Shown here: positions 17,535-27,013 of the stretch, in pieces
Layout: every line of letters starts with the position of its first letter
How positions within the stretch are numbered: the stretch's first letter is position 1
NCBI RefSeq assembly: GCF_000522505.1
Contig: NZ_AZMV01000007.1
Span: 248,001-312,000, forward strand
From: Bifidobacterium moukalabense DSM 27321
Lineage (GTDB): Bacteria; Actinomycetota; Actinomycetes; Actinomycetales; Bifidobacteriaceae
Direction of reading: 5' to 3'
Length of the DNA stretch: 64,000 bases
Made by a program: the position numbers and the translations under genes
Notes under the pieces: generated by a model
The model's database searches: none
What the model saw: the letters and a program-made list of their open reading frames with translations, nothing else
Told to the model about the DNA's origin: nothing

Positions 17535-18269
17535 ATGGAATGGCTGACGTGGTGCACGGCGATGGCCACGGCGATCGCCGTGTGGCTGTGGTTGCATCGC
17601 AATGATCCGTTTGGGCGATCCCGACTGGTCGGCATGTGCGGATGCGAGGGCGACGATGCGATGCCGGAGGGCCAGGCGTCACAAGCCGATGATCGGTCCG
17701 ATGCCGCTTCTTGTGAATCCGTCGAAAACGAGACGGCGGGCGAGGGGCCGCCCCGTATAGGAAGCGTGGCATGCGTGGCGGCCCTGCAGGCCTCCGTGCG
17801 CAGTGGCGCCACACTGGTGCAGGCTTTTGAAGAACTGGGAGGCCATGCGTTCGCCACCCCCGATCTCACTCGCCTGCGCATCGAAATGGCGTTGCGATGC
17901 CGCTGCCCGCCGGGAGAGCAGGGTGAGCCGACGCGCCGATTGAGCGCGGAGCTTTACGCGGCCTGCCAACTCAGCACGGTGCTGGGCTGTGAAACGTCAC
18001 GTTGCCTGGCTGCCGTCTCGGCCTCCTTGAAAAGGCGGCGACTTCTGGATGACCTGCGCAGAAACGCCTTCGCCATGCCTCGGGCCACGGTCAGACTGCT
18101 GATGGCATTGCCGTTCCTTACGGTGTTGCTGGGCGAAGGCATGGGTGCCCGCCCCCTGGCCTTTCTGTGCGGTGACGCCAAAGGACTGCTGTGCCTGGGA
18201 TTCGCTTCGGGATGCTATGCGATCGGCTTGTTGTGGATCCGCATATTGCTGCGGAAGGACCGTCCGTGA
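17535..18269 (+). CDS. tadB: TadB-like pilus assembly membrane protein
   Basis: A 244-residue protein with an N-terminal hydrophobic segment, a soluble T2SSF-like region (VAALQASVRSGATLVQAFEEL ... ELYAACQLSTVLGCETSRCL) and two C-terminal membrane helices. This is the reduced TadB seen in actinobacterial clusters (Rv3658c position). The ATG at 17535 is preferred over the GTG three bases earlier because AAGGAG is better spaced from it. It should form the membrane platform with TadC for the TadA ATPase. Confidence 0.8.
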   Translation: MEWLTWCTAMATAIAVWLWLHRNDPFGRSRLVGMCGCEGDDAMPEGQASQADDRSDAASCESVENETAGEGPPRIGSVACVAALQASVRSGATLVQAFEELGGHAFATPDLTRLRIEMALRCRCPPGEQGEPTRRLSAELYAACQLSTVLGCETSRCLAAVSASLKRRRLLDDLRRNAFAMPRATVRLLMALPFLTVLLGEGMGARPLAFLCGDAKGLLCLGFASGCYAIGLLWIRILLRKDRP

Positions 18270-18319
18270 CGGAGCGCGGGAATCCCCGATGAGCCATGGT
18301 CGGAAGGAAAGGAACGCCC

Positions 18320-18835
18320 ATGCTGGAATTTTGGATGATCGCCGCCGCATGTTGTACGGCCGGTGCCGTCTGGCTGTGGCGCTGGAACCCCGCGAGGCTG
18401 TCTTCGGATGACGAGGCCGTTTCCGATCCTCCAATACCGCTGATATTGGAAATGTTGGCCGTCGCCATTCGACAGGGAGCCTCGATTCCACATGCCCTGA
18501 CCGCCGTGGGACGGATTGTCGGCGGTGATTTCGGCGCAGGCCTCGCATCCGCCGGGAATGCGCTGAATCAGGGTGCTGATTGGAGCCAGGCATGGCCGGC
18601 GGGCGATGATCTCGCATTGGTGCGTGACGCATTCGCTTCGTCATGGTCAAGTGGGGCCTCGCCGTTGAACCGGTTGGATGCCGCCGTCGAACAGTTGGAT
18701 TGGGATGAGCGTTCGCGGATTGAGCAAAGCGCCGCAGCGTTGTCGATTCGACTGCTGCTGCCGACGGGGTTGTGTTTTCTGCCGGCGTTCGTTGCCGTCG
18801 GCGTCATTCCGGCAATCGCCTCCTTCCTGGGATGA
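18320..18835 (+). CDS. tadC: TadC-like pilus assembly membrane protein
   Basis: A 171-residue protein with hydrophobic segments at both ends (MLEFWMIAAACCTAGAVWLW and LLLPTGLCFLPAFVAVGVIP) and a T2SSF-like core LEMLAVAIRQGASIPHALTAVGRIVG. It matches the TadC position. Start 18320 was chosen for the GGAAAGGAA site upstream. The stop codon is immediately followed by repeat copy B. Confidence 0.8.
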   Translation: MLEFWMIAAACCTAGAVWLWRWNPARLSSDDEAVSDPPIPLILEMLAVAIRQGASIPHALTAVGRIVGGDFGAGLASAGNALNQGADWSQAWPAGDDLALVRDAFASSWSSGASPLNRLDAAVEQLDWDERSRIEQSAAALSIRLLLPTGLCFLPAFVAVGVIPAIASFLG

Positions 18836-18836
18836 T

Positions 18837-18896
18837 TGTGGATGGGTGTGGATGACACGCCGAGGGTGTGGATAACCACCCATCCTCCGACCACAA
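18837..18896. repeat. 60-bp repeat copy B with DnaA box
   Basis: This is the second copy of the repeat at 15403-15462. It also has a perfect TGTGGATAA and, unlike copy A, outer arms GGATGGGTG and CACCCATCC that could form a hairpin. It sits directly after the tadC stop. Confidence 0.8.
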
Positions 18897-18986
18897 CCCC
18901 CGGATTTCGCGACACGGGCATCCCGGTTCCATGACACTGAAACCACCTGGTCATGAGACCGGGGTGGTTCAAATGAAAGGAACGCG

Positions 18987-19274
18987 ATGAACGCCGAAAT
19001 GTCAATCAATGTCGATGGCGGCCCTGACATGCTGGGACGGGCGGGATGCAGACTGCTTGCACTACGGGAGAAAGCCAACCGCATGGTATGCCTGCTTGAC
19101 GCCCGTGTCCGTACGCTGACGGCCGAGCCCGAAGAGGGTGCGGCGACCGCCGAATACGCGGTGGTACTGGTGGCCGCGACTGGGTTTGCCGCGGTACTGG
19201 TCGGCATCATGAAATCCGATGCCATCAAGACGATGCTGACCAACATCGTCAAGAAAGCGCTCAACATAGGGTGA
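18987..19274 (+). CDS. DUF4244-type Flp-like pilin
   Basis: A 95-residue protein whose C-terminal half is EEGAATAEYAVVLVAATGFA followed by a short Lys-rich tail. This is the G/T-A-E-Y-A hydrophobic helix of Flp-type pilins and of DUF4244 proteins at the Rv3656c position. It is the likely major pilin. AAAGGAACGCG lies just upstream of the start. No prepilin peptidase gene is in the window, so processing depends on a gene elsewhere. Confidence 0.85.
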   Translation: MNAEMSINVDGGPDMLGRAGCRLLALREKANRMVCLLDARVRTLTAEPEEGAATAEYAVVLVAATGFAAVLVGIMKSDAIKTMLTNIVKKALNIG

Positions 19275-19280
19275 CGATCC

Positions 19281-19640
19281 ATGACGGCCTCATGGTGGAG
19301 ACGCCATGCGGATGAGGGATCCGCCACCGCGGAATTCGCGGTGGTGCTTCCCTCCGTTGCCGCAGTGGCGATATTGGTGTTGTGCCTCGGGCGGGCCGTG
19401 GTGGTGTCCATGGATTGCCAGGATGCGGCCGCCGTTGCGGCGCATGCGATGACGATCACCGGTCATGATGGTGAATCCCGTGCAAGGGCTGCGGCCTCGG
19501 CGGCTGCCGGTAATGATGCGCGGGTGTCGTTTTCCCGTACCGCCGACAGCGTCACGGTTACCGTGCAGTGCCCGGTGATTCCGGATCCGACCGGTGTTCT
19601 GCCGACGCGCGTGACCGGCAAGGCGACCAGATATTTCTAG
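19281..19640 (+). CDS. TadE-like pseudopilin
   Basis: A 119-residue protein beginning with a short basic leader, then DEGSATAEFAVVLPSVAAVA, the TadE-type signature, and a beta-rich remainder. It starts six bases after the pilin gene and corresponds to the Rv3655c position. It is probably a minor pilin exported through the same machine. Confidence 0.85.
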   Translation: MTASWWRRHADEGSATAEFAVVLPSVAAVAILVLCLGRAVVVSMDCQDAAAVAAHAMTITGHDGESRARAAASAAAGNDARVSFSRTADSVTVTVQCPVIPDPTGVLPTRVTGKATRYF

Positions 19641-19684
19641 GATTCCCGTGACGTGAGTATTGCGCGTGCAAGGAGATGGACACT

Positions 19685-20101
19685 GTGAAACAATTTGTGA
19701 AACGGTTTGTGAAACGATGGTTGCCGGCTGCGTGCGGCCGTCTTGTACGGCTGTTCGCGAAGTCGGACGAAGGTTCCGGCACCGTATCCGGCATAGCCTT
19801 GATTACGGTGGCGGCCGTGATGCTTGGCGTCGTCGCGGCCGCCGGCAATCTGCTGATCTGTCTGCATCGGGCGCAGTATGTCGCCGATCTGGCTGCGGTG
19901 GCGGCGGCGACGGCATTGCGCGAAGGCTCCGCAACGCCATGCGAAGCGGCTTCGCGAACGACGCACGGCAATGACGGTGAGTTGCAATCCTGTGCAATCC
20001 TCGGCGAGGATGTGCAGGTCACGGTCGGGGTGGGCACGAAGGTGCCGTTTGCGTCTCAGGTGAGTAAATCCTCCCGCGCCGGACCGGTCGCATGCGAGTA
20101 A
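19685..20101 (+). CDS. Second TadE-like protein (Rv3654c type)
   Basis: A 138-residue protein with a basic N-terminus, then DEGSGTVSGIALITVAAVML and ICLHRAQYVADLAAVAAATAL, as in the helicase/secretion-neighbourhood TadE-like family. I prefer GTG 19685 because AAGGAG lies nine bases upstream; the ATG at 19676 directly abuts that site. The N-terminal codons contain three near-identical repeats of TTGTGAAACG(A/G), giving KxFVKRFVKRW. It closes the tad cluster. Confidence 0.75.
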   Translation: MKQFVKRFVKRWLPAACGRLVRLFAKSDEGSGTVSGIALITVAAVMLGVVAAAGNLLICLHRAQYVADLAAVAAATALREGSATPCEAASRTTHGNDGELQSCAILGEDVQVTVGVGTKVPFASQVSKSSRAGPVACE

Positions 20102-20124
20102 GGGCGCATCGGCCCCGTGCGCCT
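20101..20124 (+). terminator. Hairpin ending tad cluster
   Basis: The arms AGGGCGCA and TGCGCCT start at the last base of the stop codon. No T-run is visible. Confidence 0.45.
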
Positions 20125-20217
20125 CCCGGGGTGCAGAGGCATGATGGAATCATGATGATTGCGCCGAATGGATATCGCTGATAGCGTGTGGTGGCCAAAC
20201 GCGGTTATCGTAACGGT

Positions 20218-21441
20218 ATGAGTGAATCGTCACGTTCGAATATGACCGTTGCCGTGGTGGGGAACCCGACATCGAACAAAGGCCGCGGAGCGAAGACCAG
20301 CGATCAGGTGATCAGCCTGCTGCAATCCGCCGGAGACAGGCATGGCTTCGAAGTCATCGATGTGACGGGCACGAGCTTCGAGGACTCCTTGGACAAGGCG
20401 AAGAGCCGTCGGGCCGAATATGACTATCTGGTGGTGGTCGGCGGCGACGGCATGATCGCACTTGGCACGAATGCGGTCGGCTGCAGCGGCAAGCCGCTCG
20501 GCATTGTGGCCACCGGTTCCGGCAACGATTTCGCACGTGGGCTTGAACTGCCGGTCAATCGTGTGGAAACCGCCGTCGACGGCATCGTCGGCGCCATAAT
20601 GCGGGGCTCGCATATCGACGTGGACATGGGTCTGGTCACATCGTTGCCGGGCGGCTATGCGGTCGACTCCAGCACCGGAGGCGAACTGCCCAGGGCGCAG
20701 AAGGCATCCGTTACCGCACACACCGTGAAGGGTCTGCTGGCCGTCGATTCGTTGCAGTCGAACATGGGATTGGATTTCACCGACGAGTATCTGGGTGAAC
20801 CGAACAGCCTCGATATCGACCGTTACTATGCGGGCATGCTGTCATGCGGTCTGGATGCCAGCATCAACGACCGTGCCAACCATTCGCACCTGCCGAACGG
20901 CACCCTGCGGTATTTTGCGGCCGTGCTGGTGGAGCTGAGCCACATGAAGCGATACGGCTACCATGTCAAGGCAACGCTCGCCGACGGTTCGGTAGAGGAA
21001 CGTGACATCATCTCCCCGCTGCTCACCGTCGCCAATTCGCGGCATATCGGCGGAGGCATCGAAGTATCGCCATATTCGCGATTCTCGGACGGACTGCTCG
21101 ATTTGGTGTGGATGGATCACGTGCCGAACTTCGCCGAATGCGTGAAGGCCGTCTCGCATGCGTACGATGGCAGGCTTCTTGCCAGCAAGGTGTTCGGTTG
21201 GCAACGCATCCGCGAAATCGAGATCAGTCGTGCCGCTGACGGTGACGAACCTCCGGTGTTCATGGCCGACGGTGAATATGTCGGCCATCTGCCGGTCAAA
21301 GTCACCGCGCAGAGCCGGGCATTGCGCGTGCTCGTGCCGCCGGCGGTCGCCGAGGCACAGGCCCATGACGGCGAGGAGCAGGCGCTCGAGGCCATCGCGC
21401 GTGACCGCCGTGACCCCCTCACCGGTGGCTTCTTCGACTAG
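20218..21441 (+). CDS. Diacylglycerol kinase family lipid kinase
   Basis: A DagK/sphingosine-kinase-fold enzyme of 407 residues with AVVGNPTSNKGRGAK, the nucleotide motif VVVGGDGMIALG and GIVATGSGNDFARGLELP. The C-terminal domain ends with FMADGEYVGHLPV, the typical substrate-side motif. It probably phosphorylates diacylglycerol or a related lipid for phospholipid recycling. GTG codons at 20188/20191 are possible longer starts; ATG 20218 is preferred because the conserved part begins soon after. It has no evident functional link to the tad genes. Confidence 0.88.
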   Translation: MSESSRSNMTVAVVGNPTSNKGRGAKTSDQVISLLQSAGDRHGFEVIDVTGTSFEDSLDKAKSRRAEYDYLVVVGGDGMIALGTNAVGCSGKPLGIVATGSGNDFARGLELPVNRVETAVDGIVGAIMRGSHIDVDMGLVTSLPGGYAVDSSTGGELPRAQKASVTAHTVKGLLAVDSLQSNMGLDFTDEYLGEPNSLDIDRYYAGMLSCGLDASINDRANHSHLPNGTLRYFAAVLVELSHMKRYGYHVKATLADGSVEERDIISPLLTVANSRHIGGGIEVSPYSRFSDGLLDLVWMDHVPNFAECVKAVSHAYDGRLLASKVFGWQRIREIEISRAADGDEPPVFMADGEYVGHLPVKVTAQSRALRVLVPPAVAEAQAHDGEEQALEAIARDRRDPLTGGFFD

Positions 21442-21636
21442 GCGTATTCGACGTGGTGCCGCATCCGCCGGAACGGGCCTGATGGCGTCGCCGATGCGTG
21501 CGAGACGGCGGCTGCCGTGCAATCTGTTACGCAAAACGTACAGTTTATCCGTTTTGGCTTGAACGACCGGTTCCATTCGCAGATGCTGAAGGTATTCGTC
21601 TCATCGAGGAGACGAAGCAGTCAGAAGAAGGACATG

Positions 21637-24600
21637 ATGGACCAATCGAAGAAGAGGGCCCTGACCGTACGTATCGTGAAAACGGTGATCGCCGTGGTGT
21701 TGGCCGCGGTGATCGTGGTCGCGATGGTGCTGGTCAACCCGCAGCTGAGCACCAATAAAATCATCTCCAACCTCATGGGGTACAACCATCAAAGCGTCGA
21801 CAACGGCGGCGGGGACGCCGGCGGTGCCGACACGAACTACTACACGGCCGACTACACCAAGGAGAACATCCGTAAGGCCGAAGACAAACTGTACGACCAG
21901 ATCGCCTCCGAAGGCACCGTGCTGCTCAAGAACGACGACAACGAACTGCCGGCCCAAAAGGGCACCACGTTCAGCTTCTTCAGCGCCAACAGCGTGGATG
22001 GCAGCTCATTGACCCAAGGCTATCTAGGCACCCCGGAGACCGTGACCCTCAAAAGCGCGTTCACCGCGGCCGGCTTCAAGGTCAACGAGACCCTGTGGAA
22101 CTACTACGAATCCGGCGCAAGCAAGGATTACGGCCTGGCCACCGGCTCCGTGAACTACGGCGACGGCGAGGACTTCCGCATCAACGAGGCCCCGCTTTCC
22201 GCGCTGCGGAAGGAATCGGGCCTGCTGGATTCGGTGAAGGGCACCACGCCGGTCTACGTACTCAACCGTGTGGTCGGCGAAGGCCGTGACATGCCACGTT
22301 CCATGTACAACCATGCCGATAAGCAGGAAGACAAGGAGAAGAGCTATATCGAACTCGACTCCACCGAAACCGAACTCATCAAATACCTCAACGACAGCTA
22401 CAAGGACGTGGTTCTGCTCGTCAAGTCCAGCGCGGCCATGGAACTTGACTGGCTTAAGGAATATCCGAACATCAAGGCCGTCGTCTATTCGCAGAACGTC
22501 ACCAACGCACTCGCCAAGGTGTTCTCCGGCGAGGTGAACCCCTCCGGCAAGACGGTCGATACGTTCGCCGCCGACGCGCTCGCGTCCCCGGCCGCACAGA
22601 ACTTCGGCAGCTACCAGTATTACGACGAGAGCGGCAATGCCACCAAGTACAACTACGTGGACTATGCCGAAGGCATCTACGTCGGCTACAAATATTACGA
22701 AACCCGTTACGAAGACAAGGTGCTCGGCCAAGGCAGTGCCGGCGATTACGATTACACCAAGGAAGTCGTGTACCCATTCGGCTACGGTCTGAGCTACACC
22801 GATTTCGAGTGGTCCGATTTCTCCGTGACCGCGGACGGCGACGATTTCGTCGCGACCGTGACCGTGAGGAACACGGGCGATACGGCCGGCAAGGACGTCG
22901 TGGAACTGTACGCGCAGACGCCGTATACCGACTACGACAGGCGGAACGCCGTGGAAAAGGCCGCCGTGAACCTGGTCGGCTACGGCAAGACCGCCGAACT
23001 CGAACCGGGCGCCTCCGAAACCGTGAAGATCACCTTCGGCAGGGATCAGCTCAAATCGTACGATTACAAGGGCGCAAGGACCTACATTCTCGATGCCGGC
23101 CAATATCGTTTCACCGCGGCGACCGACGCCAATCAGGCCATCAACAACATTCTTGCCGACAAGGGCAAAGGCGTAGCCGACGGCATGACCGCCGAAGGCG
23201 ACAAGGCGATGGTATCCAGCTGGACTCCGGAAAACACCGACGTGGACACCACCACGTTCGCAACCGATGCCGCCACCGGCAAGGCGATCGCCAATCTGTT
23301 CGATGCCGCCTCCGATCCGGAAGTGACCTATCTGACCCGCTCCGACTGGACCGGCACCTTCCCGAAGCATTACGGCGAATCCTCCAGCGAAATCAACACC
23401 TGGGGCAATGAAATCAACTGCAAGGACTCCGACGGCAACAACGCATCCTGCACATGGATGAAAACCGCTTCGGACGAGCTCATCAAGCAGCTTGACGGCA
23501 ACGATTCCGGCTCCACCGTGGATAGGTCCACCATCACCGACACCCCCACATTCGGCAGAAACAACGGTTTGAAGGTCTCCGACATGCGCGGATTGGATTA
23601 CGACGACGAGCAGTGGAACAAGATCCTCGACCAGCTCACCGAGGACGACTACAACCAGCTCGTATACTTCTCCGGCTATGGCGTGGACTACATCAAATCC
23701 GTGGAGAAGCCGTTCCAAACCGATGCCGACGCGGCGACCGGCTGGTTCTACGGCGGTACCGGCAAGGCATTCCCAAGCATCATGATGCTCACGCAGACCT
23801 GGAACGCCTCGCTGGCCGAGGACCTCGGCGTGATGATGGGCAATGAGGCGCTGCTCGGCGGCGCGAACGGCTGGTATGCGCCGGCCATGAACATCCACCG
23901 CACCCCGTTCTCCGGCCGTAACGGCGAATACTATTCCGAAGACGGTTTCATGTCCGGCTCCATGGCCTCGCTGGAAGTCAAAGGCGCCGCCACCAAGGGT
24001 GTGTACAGCTATATCAAGCATTTCGCGCTCAACGATCAGGAGAACCACCGCGGCGACCGCCCCGGCAACTTCTCCGTGGCGACCTGGTCCAACGAGCAGG
24101 CCATCCGTGAAACCTATCTGAAACCGTTCGACATGTGCATGCATCTGGGCGACATGGACATGAAAGCGGTGACGAAGAAGTCCGACGGAACCTACGAGAA
24201 CACAACCGTCAAGACGCCGATCGCCAAAGGCGTGATGACCTCCTTCAACCGTCTCGGCGCCACATGGACCGGCGGCAATTATGCGCTGATCCAGCAGTTG
24301 CTGCGCGACGAATGGGGCTTCAACGGCCTGATCATCACCGACAACGCCAACACCGGCAAGTTCATGAGCCCATATCAGATGCTGGAGGCGGGAGCGGACA
24401 TCAAGCTGCTGAACGTCAGCGAGGACCCGACCGGCGAACAGCTCGATTTCAATGACGCGGCGACCTACCACTACGCAAGACAGGCCATGCACCGCCTGCT
24501 GTATACGGTCGCGAACTCGAACTGCATGAACGGCGCGCTGCCGGGTGCGGGCTTCAGGTTCTATAATCAGATGAAAATCCTGCAGCTCGCGTTCAACGTG

Positions 24601-24735
24601 ACATGCGGCGTGATTCTGGCGCTGCTCGCCTTCTTCTCCGTGTGGCGCTGGCTGCCGGGCACGATCAGGCGCGTGACGGCTCGTAAGGAAGCACGTGCGG
24701 CCAAAAAGGCCGCCCGAAAGGCGGCGAAGGGCTGA
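21637..24735 (+). CDS. Membrane-anchored GH3 enzyme with swapped domains, copy 1
   Basis: A 1032-residue enzyme with a basic N-terminus and membrane helix (VKTVIAVVLAAVIVVAMVLV), then the part usually C-terminal in GH3 (EGTVLLKNDDNELP and VVYPFGYGLSYTDF with an FnIII-like domain), and only then the catalytic TIM barrel. The nucleophile is predicted as Asp902 in NGLIITDNANTG. A second membrane helix (NVTCGVILALLAFFSVW) and a Lys/Arg/Ala-rich tail end the protein. With both ends inside, the catalytic part would face outwards. Swapped GH3 enzymes are known, for example from Ruminococcus. Substrate is probably a beta-glucoside. Unlike copies 2 and 3 it has no small membrane-protein gene after it; a hairpin and a two-component pair follow. 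Confidence 0.87.
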   Translation: MDQSKKRALTVRIVKTVIAVVLAAVIVVAMVLVNPQLSTNKIISNLMGYNHQSVDNGGGDAGGADTNYYTADYTKENIRKAEDKLYDQIASEGTVLLKNDDNELPAQKGTTFSFFSANSVDGSSLTQGYLGTPETVTLKSAFTAAGFKVNETLWNYYESGASKDYGLATGSVNYGDGEDFRINEAPLSALRKESGLLDSVKGTTPVYVLNRVVGEGRDMPRSMYNHADKQEDKEKSYIELDSTETELIKYLNDSYKDVVLLVKSSAAMELDWLKEYPNIKAVVYSQNVTNALAKVFSGEVNPSGKTVDTFAADALASPAAQNFGSYQYYDESGNATKYNYVDYAEGIYVGYKYYETRYEDKVLGQGSAGDYDYTKEVVYPFGYGLSYTDFEWSDFSVTADGDDFVATVTVRNTGDTAGKDVVELYAQTPYTDYDRRNAVEKAAVNLVGYGKTAELEPGASETVKITFGRDQLKSYDYKGARTYILDAGQYRFTAATDANQAINNILADKGKGVADGMTAEGDKAMVSSWTPENTDVDTTTFATDAATGKAIANLFDAASDPEVTYLTRSDWTGTFPKHYGESSSEINTWGNEINCKDSDGNNASCTWMKTASDELIKQLDGNDSGSTVDRSTITDTPTFGRNNGLKVSDMRGLDYDDEQWNKILDQLTEDDYNQLVYFSGYGVDYIKSVEKPFQTDADAATGWFYGGTGKAFPSIMMLTQTWNASLAEDLGVMMGNEALLGGANGWYAPAMNIHRTPFSGRNGEYYSEDGFMSGSMASLEVKGAATKGVYSYIKHFALNDQENHRGDRPGNFSVATWSNEQAIRETYLKPFDMCMHLGDMDMKAVTKKSDGTYENTTVKTPIAKGVMTSFNRLGATWTGGNYALIQQLLRDEWGFNGLIITDNANTGKFMSPYQMLEAGADIKLLNVSEDPTGEQLDFNDAATYHYARQAMHRLLYTVANSNCMNGALPGAGFRFYNQMKILQLAFNVTCGVILALLAFFSVWRWLPGTIRRVTARKEARAAKKAARKAAKG

Positions 24736-24771
24736 CGTCAGGTCGGCCTTAAGCCTCCTCCTTGATAAAAG

Positions 24772-24811
24772 CAACGGTGGACGACCCTGCCCCTATGGTC
24801 GCCCACCGTTG
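24772..24811 (+). terminator. Hairpin after GH3 copy 1
   Basis: The arms CAACGGTGGACGACC (24772-24786) and GGTCGCCCACCGTTG (24797-24811) pair over 15 bases with one G-U. No T-run. Confidence 0.65.
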
Positions 24812-24926
24812 TTCATCTCCCATGTCTGCCGCACGGGGCAGGGGGTGAAGGGCGGCTCGCGGCCATATTCGGATGCGGTATTGTATTCCGGAAAGGAACG
24901 ACGGGCGAACAAGGGAGTGTGCGTTG

Positions 24927-25643
24927 ATGTTCACGGTGGCGGTCGTTGAGGACGAGCCGGAGGCCGCGCGGAGGCTCGGGGCATGTCTTGGCGAGTTCTC
25001 GCGCAGGAACCCGGGCGTGCGGTTCGATGTGACGGTGTTTTCGGATCCGACGCGTCTGCTTGAAGGGTATCGTCCGATGTGGGACATCGTGTTCATGGAC
25101 ATCGAGATGCCGAACATGGACGGCATGAGCGCGGCCCGCCGTCTGCGTGCGCTTGATGGACGGGTGCTGCTGGTGTTCGTGACGAACATGGCGCAGTTCG
25201 CGGCCAAGGGGTATGAGGTGGATGCGTTGGATTACATCATCAAGCCGTTCTCCTACAACGACTTCGAACGCAAGATCCGCCGTGCCGTGGCCATCCGCGG
25301 CGAGGAATCGGCATCCGTCATGATCGTGCAGCGGGCCGGAACGCAACGTGTGCTCCTGCGTGATATCGAATACATCGAAGTCAGGGAGCACAACCTGCTC
25401 TACCATACCGAACGCGGCATCCTGACCGGCACCGGCACCTTGCAGGATGTGGAGGGCAGGCTCGGCGACCGCGGCTTCCTGCGCTGCAGCAAGGCATTCG
25501 TGGTCAACAGCCGCCATGTCGCCGCCGTCAAGGGCAACGAGCTGACGCTTTCCAGCGGCGAGAGCGTGACCATCGGCCGCACATACAGGAAGTCCTTCAT
25601 GATGGCGCTCGCCGCAAGCATGGGCGACGGCAATGTGATGTAG
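24927..25643 (+). CDS. LytTR-family response regulator, copy 1
   Basis: A 238-residue AgrA-like regulator. The receiver domain has acidic residues VVEDEPE, the phosphorylation site Asp58 in WDIVFMDIEMPNMDGM and Lys in YIIKPFSY. The LytTR DNA-binding domain follows from about residue 135 (RVLLRDIEYIEVREHNLLYHT ... GFLRCSKAFVVNSRHV). ATG 24927 has AAGGGAG nine bases upstream. It is 38 bases upstream of its sensor kinase. Its likely targets are the neighbouring glycosidase genes. It is a close paralogue of the regulator at 34622-35353. Confidence 0.92.
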   Translation: MFTVAVVEDEPEAARRLGACLGEFSRRNPGVRFDVTVFSDPTRLLEGYRPMWDIVFMDIEMPNMDGMSAARRLRALDGRVLLVFVTNMAQFAAKGYEVDALDYIIKPFSYNDFERKIRRAVAIRGEESASVMIVQRAGTQRVLLRDIEYIEVREHNLLYHTERGILTGTGTLQDVEGRLGDRGFLRCSKAFVVNSRHVAAVKGNELTLSSGESVTIGRTYRKSFMMALAASMGDGNVM

Positions 25644-25681
25644 CGCCGCGATATGGCACGGACCGACGGAACGGATGGACG

Positions 25682-26980
25682 ATGGCGCAGACGATTGACG
25701 CGATATTGGCTTTCTTCACCGACAACGGCATGGTCGTGGAACTGCTGGTCTCCACATTGCTGTTCACCTGGTGGCTGGAACGCCGTGGCATGTTCTGGTG
25801 GCGTGCGCTGGCCGGTGCCGCCGTGATGCTCGTCGAATCGACGCTGTGGCATGGCTGCGTGCCGGAGAACTTCTGGACCGTCACCGCGCAGAACATCATC
25901 GTATTCGCATTGCTGATCGCATGGATCGGCGGATGCTGGAAGGTCAGCATCCGCCAGGCGCTGTTCTACTTCGTCATGTCCGGCGCCATGCAGCACCTCG
26001 TCTACCGTGGCGCACGCCTGCTGTCGGTGGGCCTGCACCATTTCTGGCCGGATGGCGCATGGATCGACACCTATGCGTACTCGTTCGTGCAGGTTCCGCT
26101 CTACTGCCTTGCCTATGCCGTATTCGCCCGGCCTATGGCAAAAAAGGACATTTCGATGGTGGGCGGCCGATCGGTGTTCGCCATGATGGTCGGCATGATG
26201 CTGTGCGTCAGCGTATTCACCAACATGTTCAACTTCCTCGCCTCGCCCACGTCCGGCGCGGCGGCGTTCACCGTGTTCGGCCTGTTCGATTTCGTCACCT
26301 GCGTGTTCATGCTCGAACTCGCCATCGAACTCGTCTCCAAACAGCGTGCCCATGCGGAAGGGGAGGTGCTGCGGCAACTGCTGCGCCAACAGAAGCAGCA
26401 GATGGAAAGCACGAAGGAAACCATCGATCTGATCAATGTGAAGACGCATGATCTGAAAAAACAGATCGTGCAGCTCGGTCCCGCCATCTCACAGGAGCAG
26501 GCGGGCGAATTGCAGCAGCTTGTCGAGATCTACGATTCCTCCGTGCGCACCGGCAATGAGACGTTGGATGTGCTGCTGGCGAGCAAGTCGCTGCTCTGCG
26601 AACAGCGTGGCATATCGTTCGACCGCATGGTCGACGGCAAACTGCTCGACTTCATGAAGCCCGCCGACATCTACTCGCTGGTCGGCAATGCGCTCGACAA
26701 TGCGATGGAGGCGGTATCGGCATTGCCGGACGATGCGGAGAAATACATTGCCGTGCGGATATGCGAGAGCAAGGGGATGGCGATGATTCGCGTCGAGAAC
26801 CCGTTTGCCGGGGAACTCGCGTTTTCCGACGGTCTGCCGGTCACCACCAAAGGCGACGTGCAATATCACGGCTTCGGCACACGCTCGATCCGCATGATCG
26901 CCCGGCAATACCATGGATACATGTCGATTTCCGCACGCGACGGCATCTTCAGGCTGACGGTGATACTGCCGCTGCGATAA
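25682..26980 (+). CDS. GHKL sensor histidine kinase (AgrC-like), copy 1
   Basis: A 432-residue kinase with about six membrane helices in the first 215 residues, a helical linker, the phospho-acceptor His256 in INVKTHDLKKQ, and a GHKL ATPase domain with N-box VGNALDNAMEAV and G-box HGFGTRSIRMIARQY. This is the AgrC/HPK10 layout, whose members sense peptides or small molecules through the membrane domain. No agrB or agrD gene is nearby, so the signal is unlikely to be a locally made cyclic peptide. The conserved stretch DSSVRTGNETLDVLLASKS is nearly repeated in copy 2. Confidence 0.9.
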   Translation: MAQTIDAILAFFTDNGMVVELLVSTLLFTWWLERRGMFWWRALAGAAVMLVESTLWHGCVPENFWTVTAQNIIVFALLIAWIGGCWKVSIRQALFYFVMSGAMQHLVYRGARLLSVGLHHFWPDGAWIDTYAYSFVQVPLYCLAYAVFARPMAKKDISMVGGRSVFAMMVGMMLCVSVFTNMFNFLASPTSGAAAFTVFGLFDFVTCVFMLELAIELVSKQRAHAEGEVLRQLLRQQKQQMESTKETIDLINVKTHDLKKQIVQLGPAISQEQAGELQQLVEIYDSSVRTGNETLDVLLASKSLLCEQRGISFDRMVDGKLLDFMKPADIYSLVGNALDNAMEAVSALPDDAEKYIAVRICESKGMAMIRVENPFAGELAFSDGLPVTTKGDVQYHGFGTRSIRMIARQYHGYMSISARDGIFRLTVILPLR

Positions 26981-27013
26981 CGGCCGTATGCGGGCCATGC
27001 ACAGCCGACGATG

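Noticed and set aside
22024-24774. A 916-codon open frame antisense to GH3 copy 1
   Set aside because: It mirrors the codon pattern of the GH3 gene, has no family motif and no ribosome-binding site. Long antisense frames are common in high-GC genes; similar ones oppose GH3 copy 3, GH78, leuA and the ABC1 gene.
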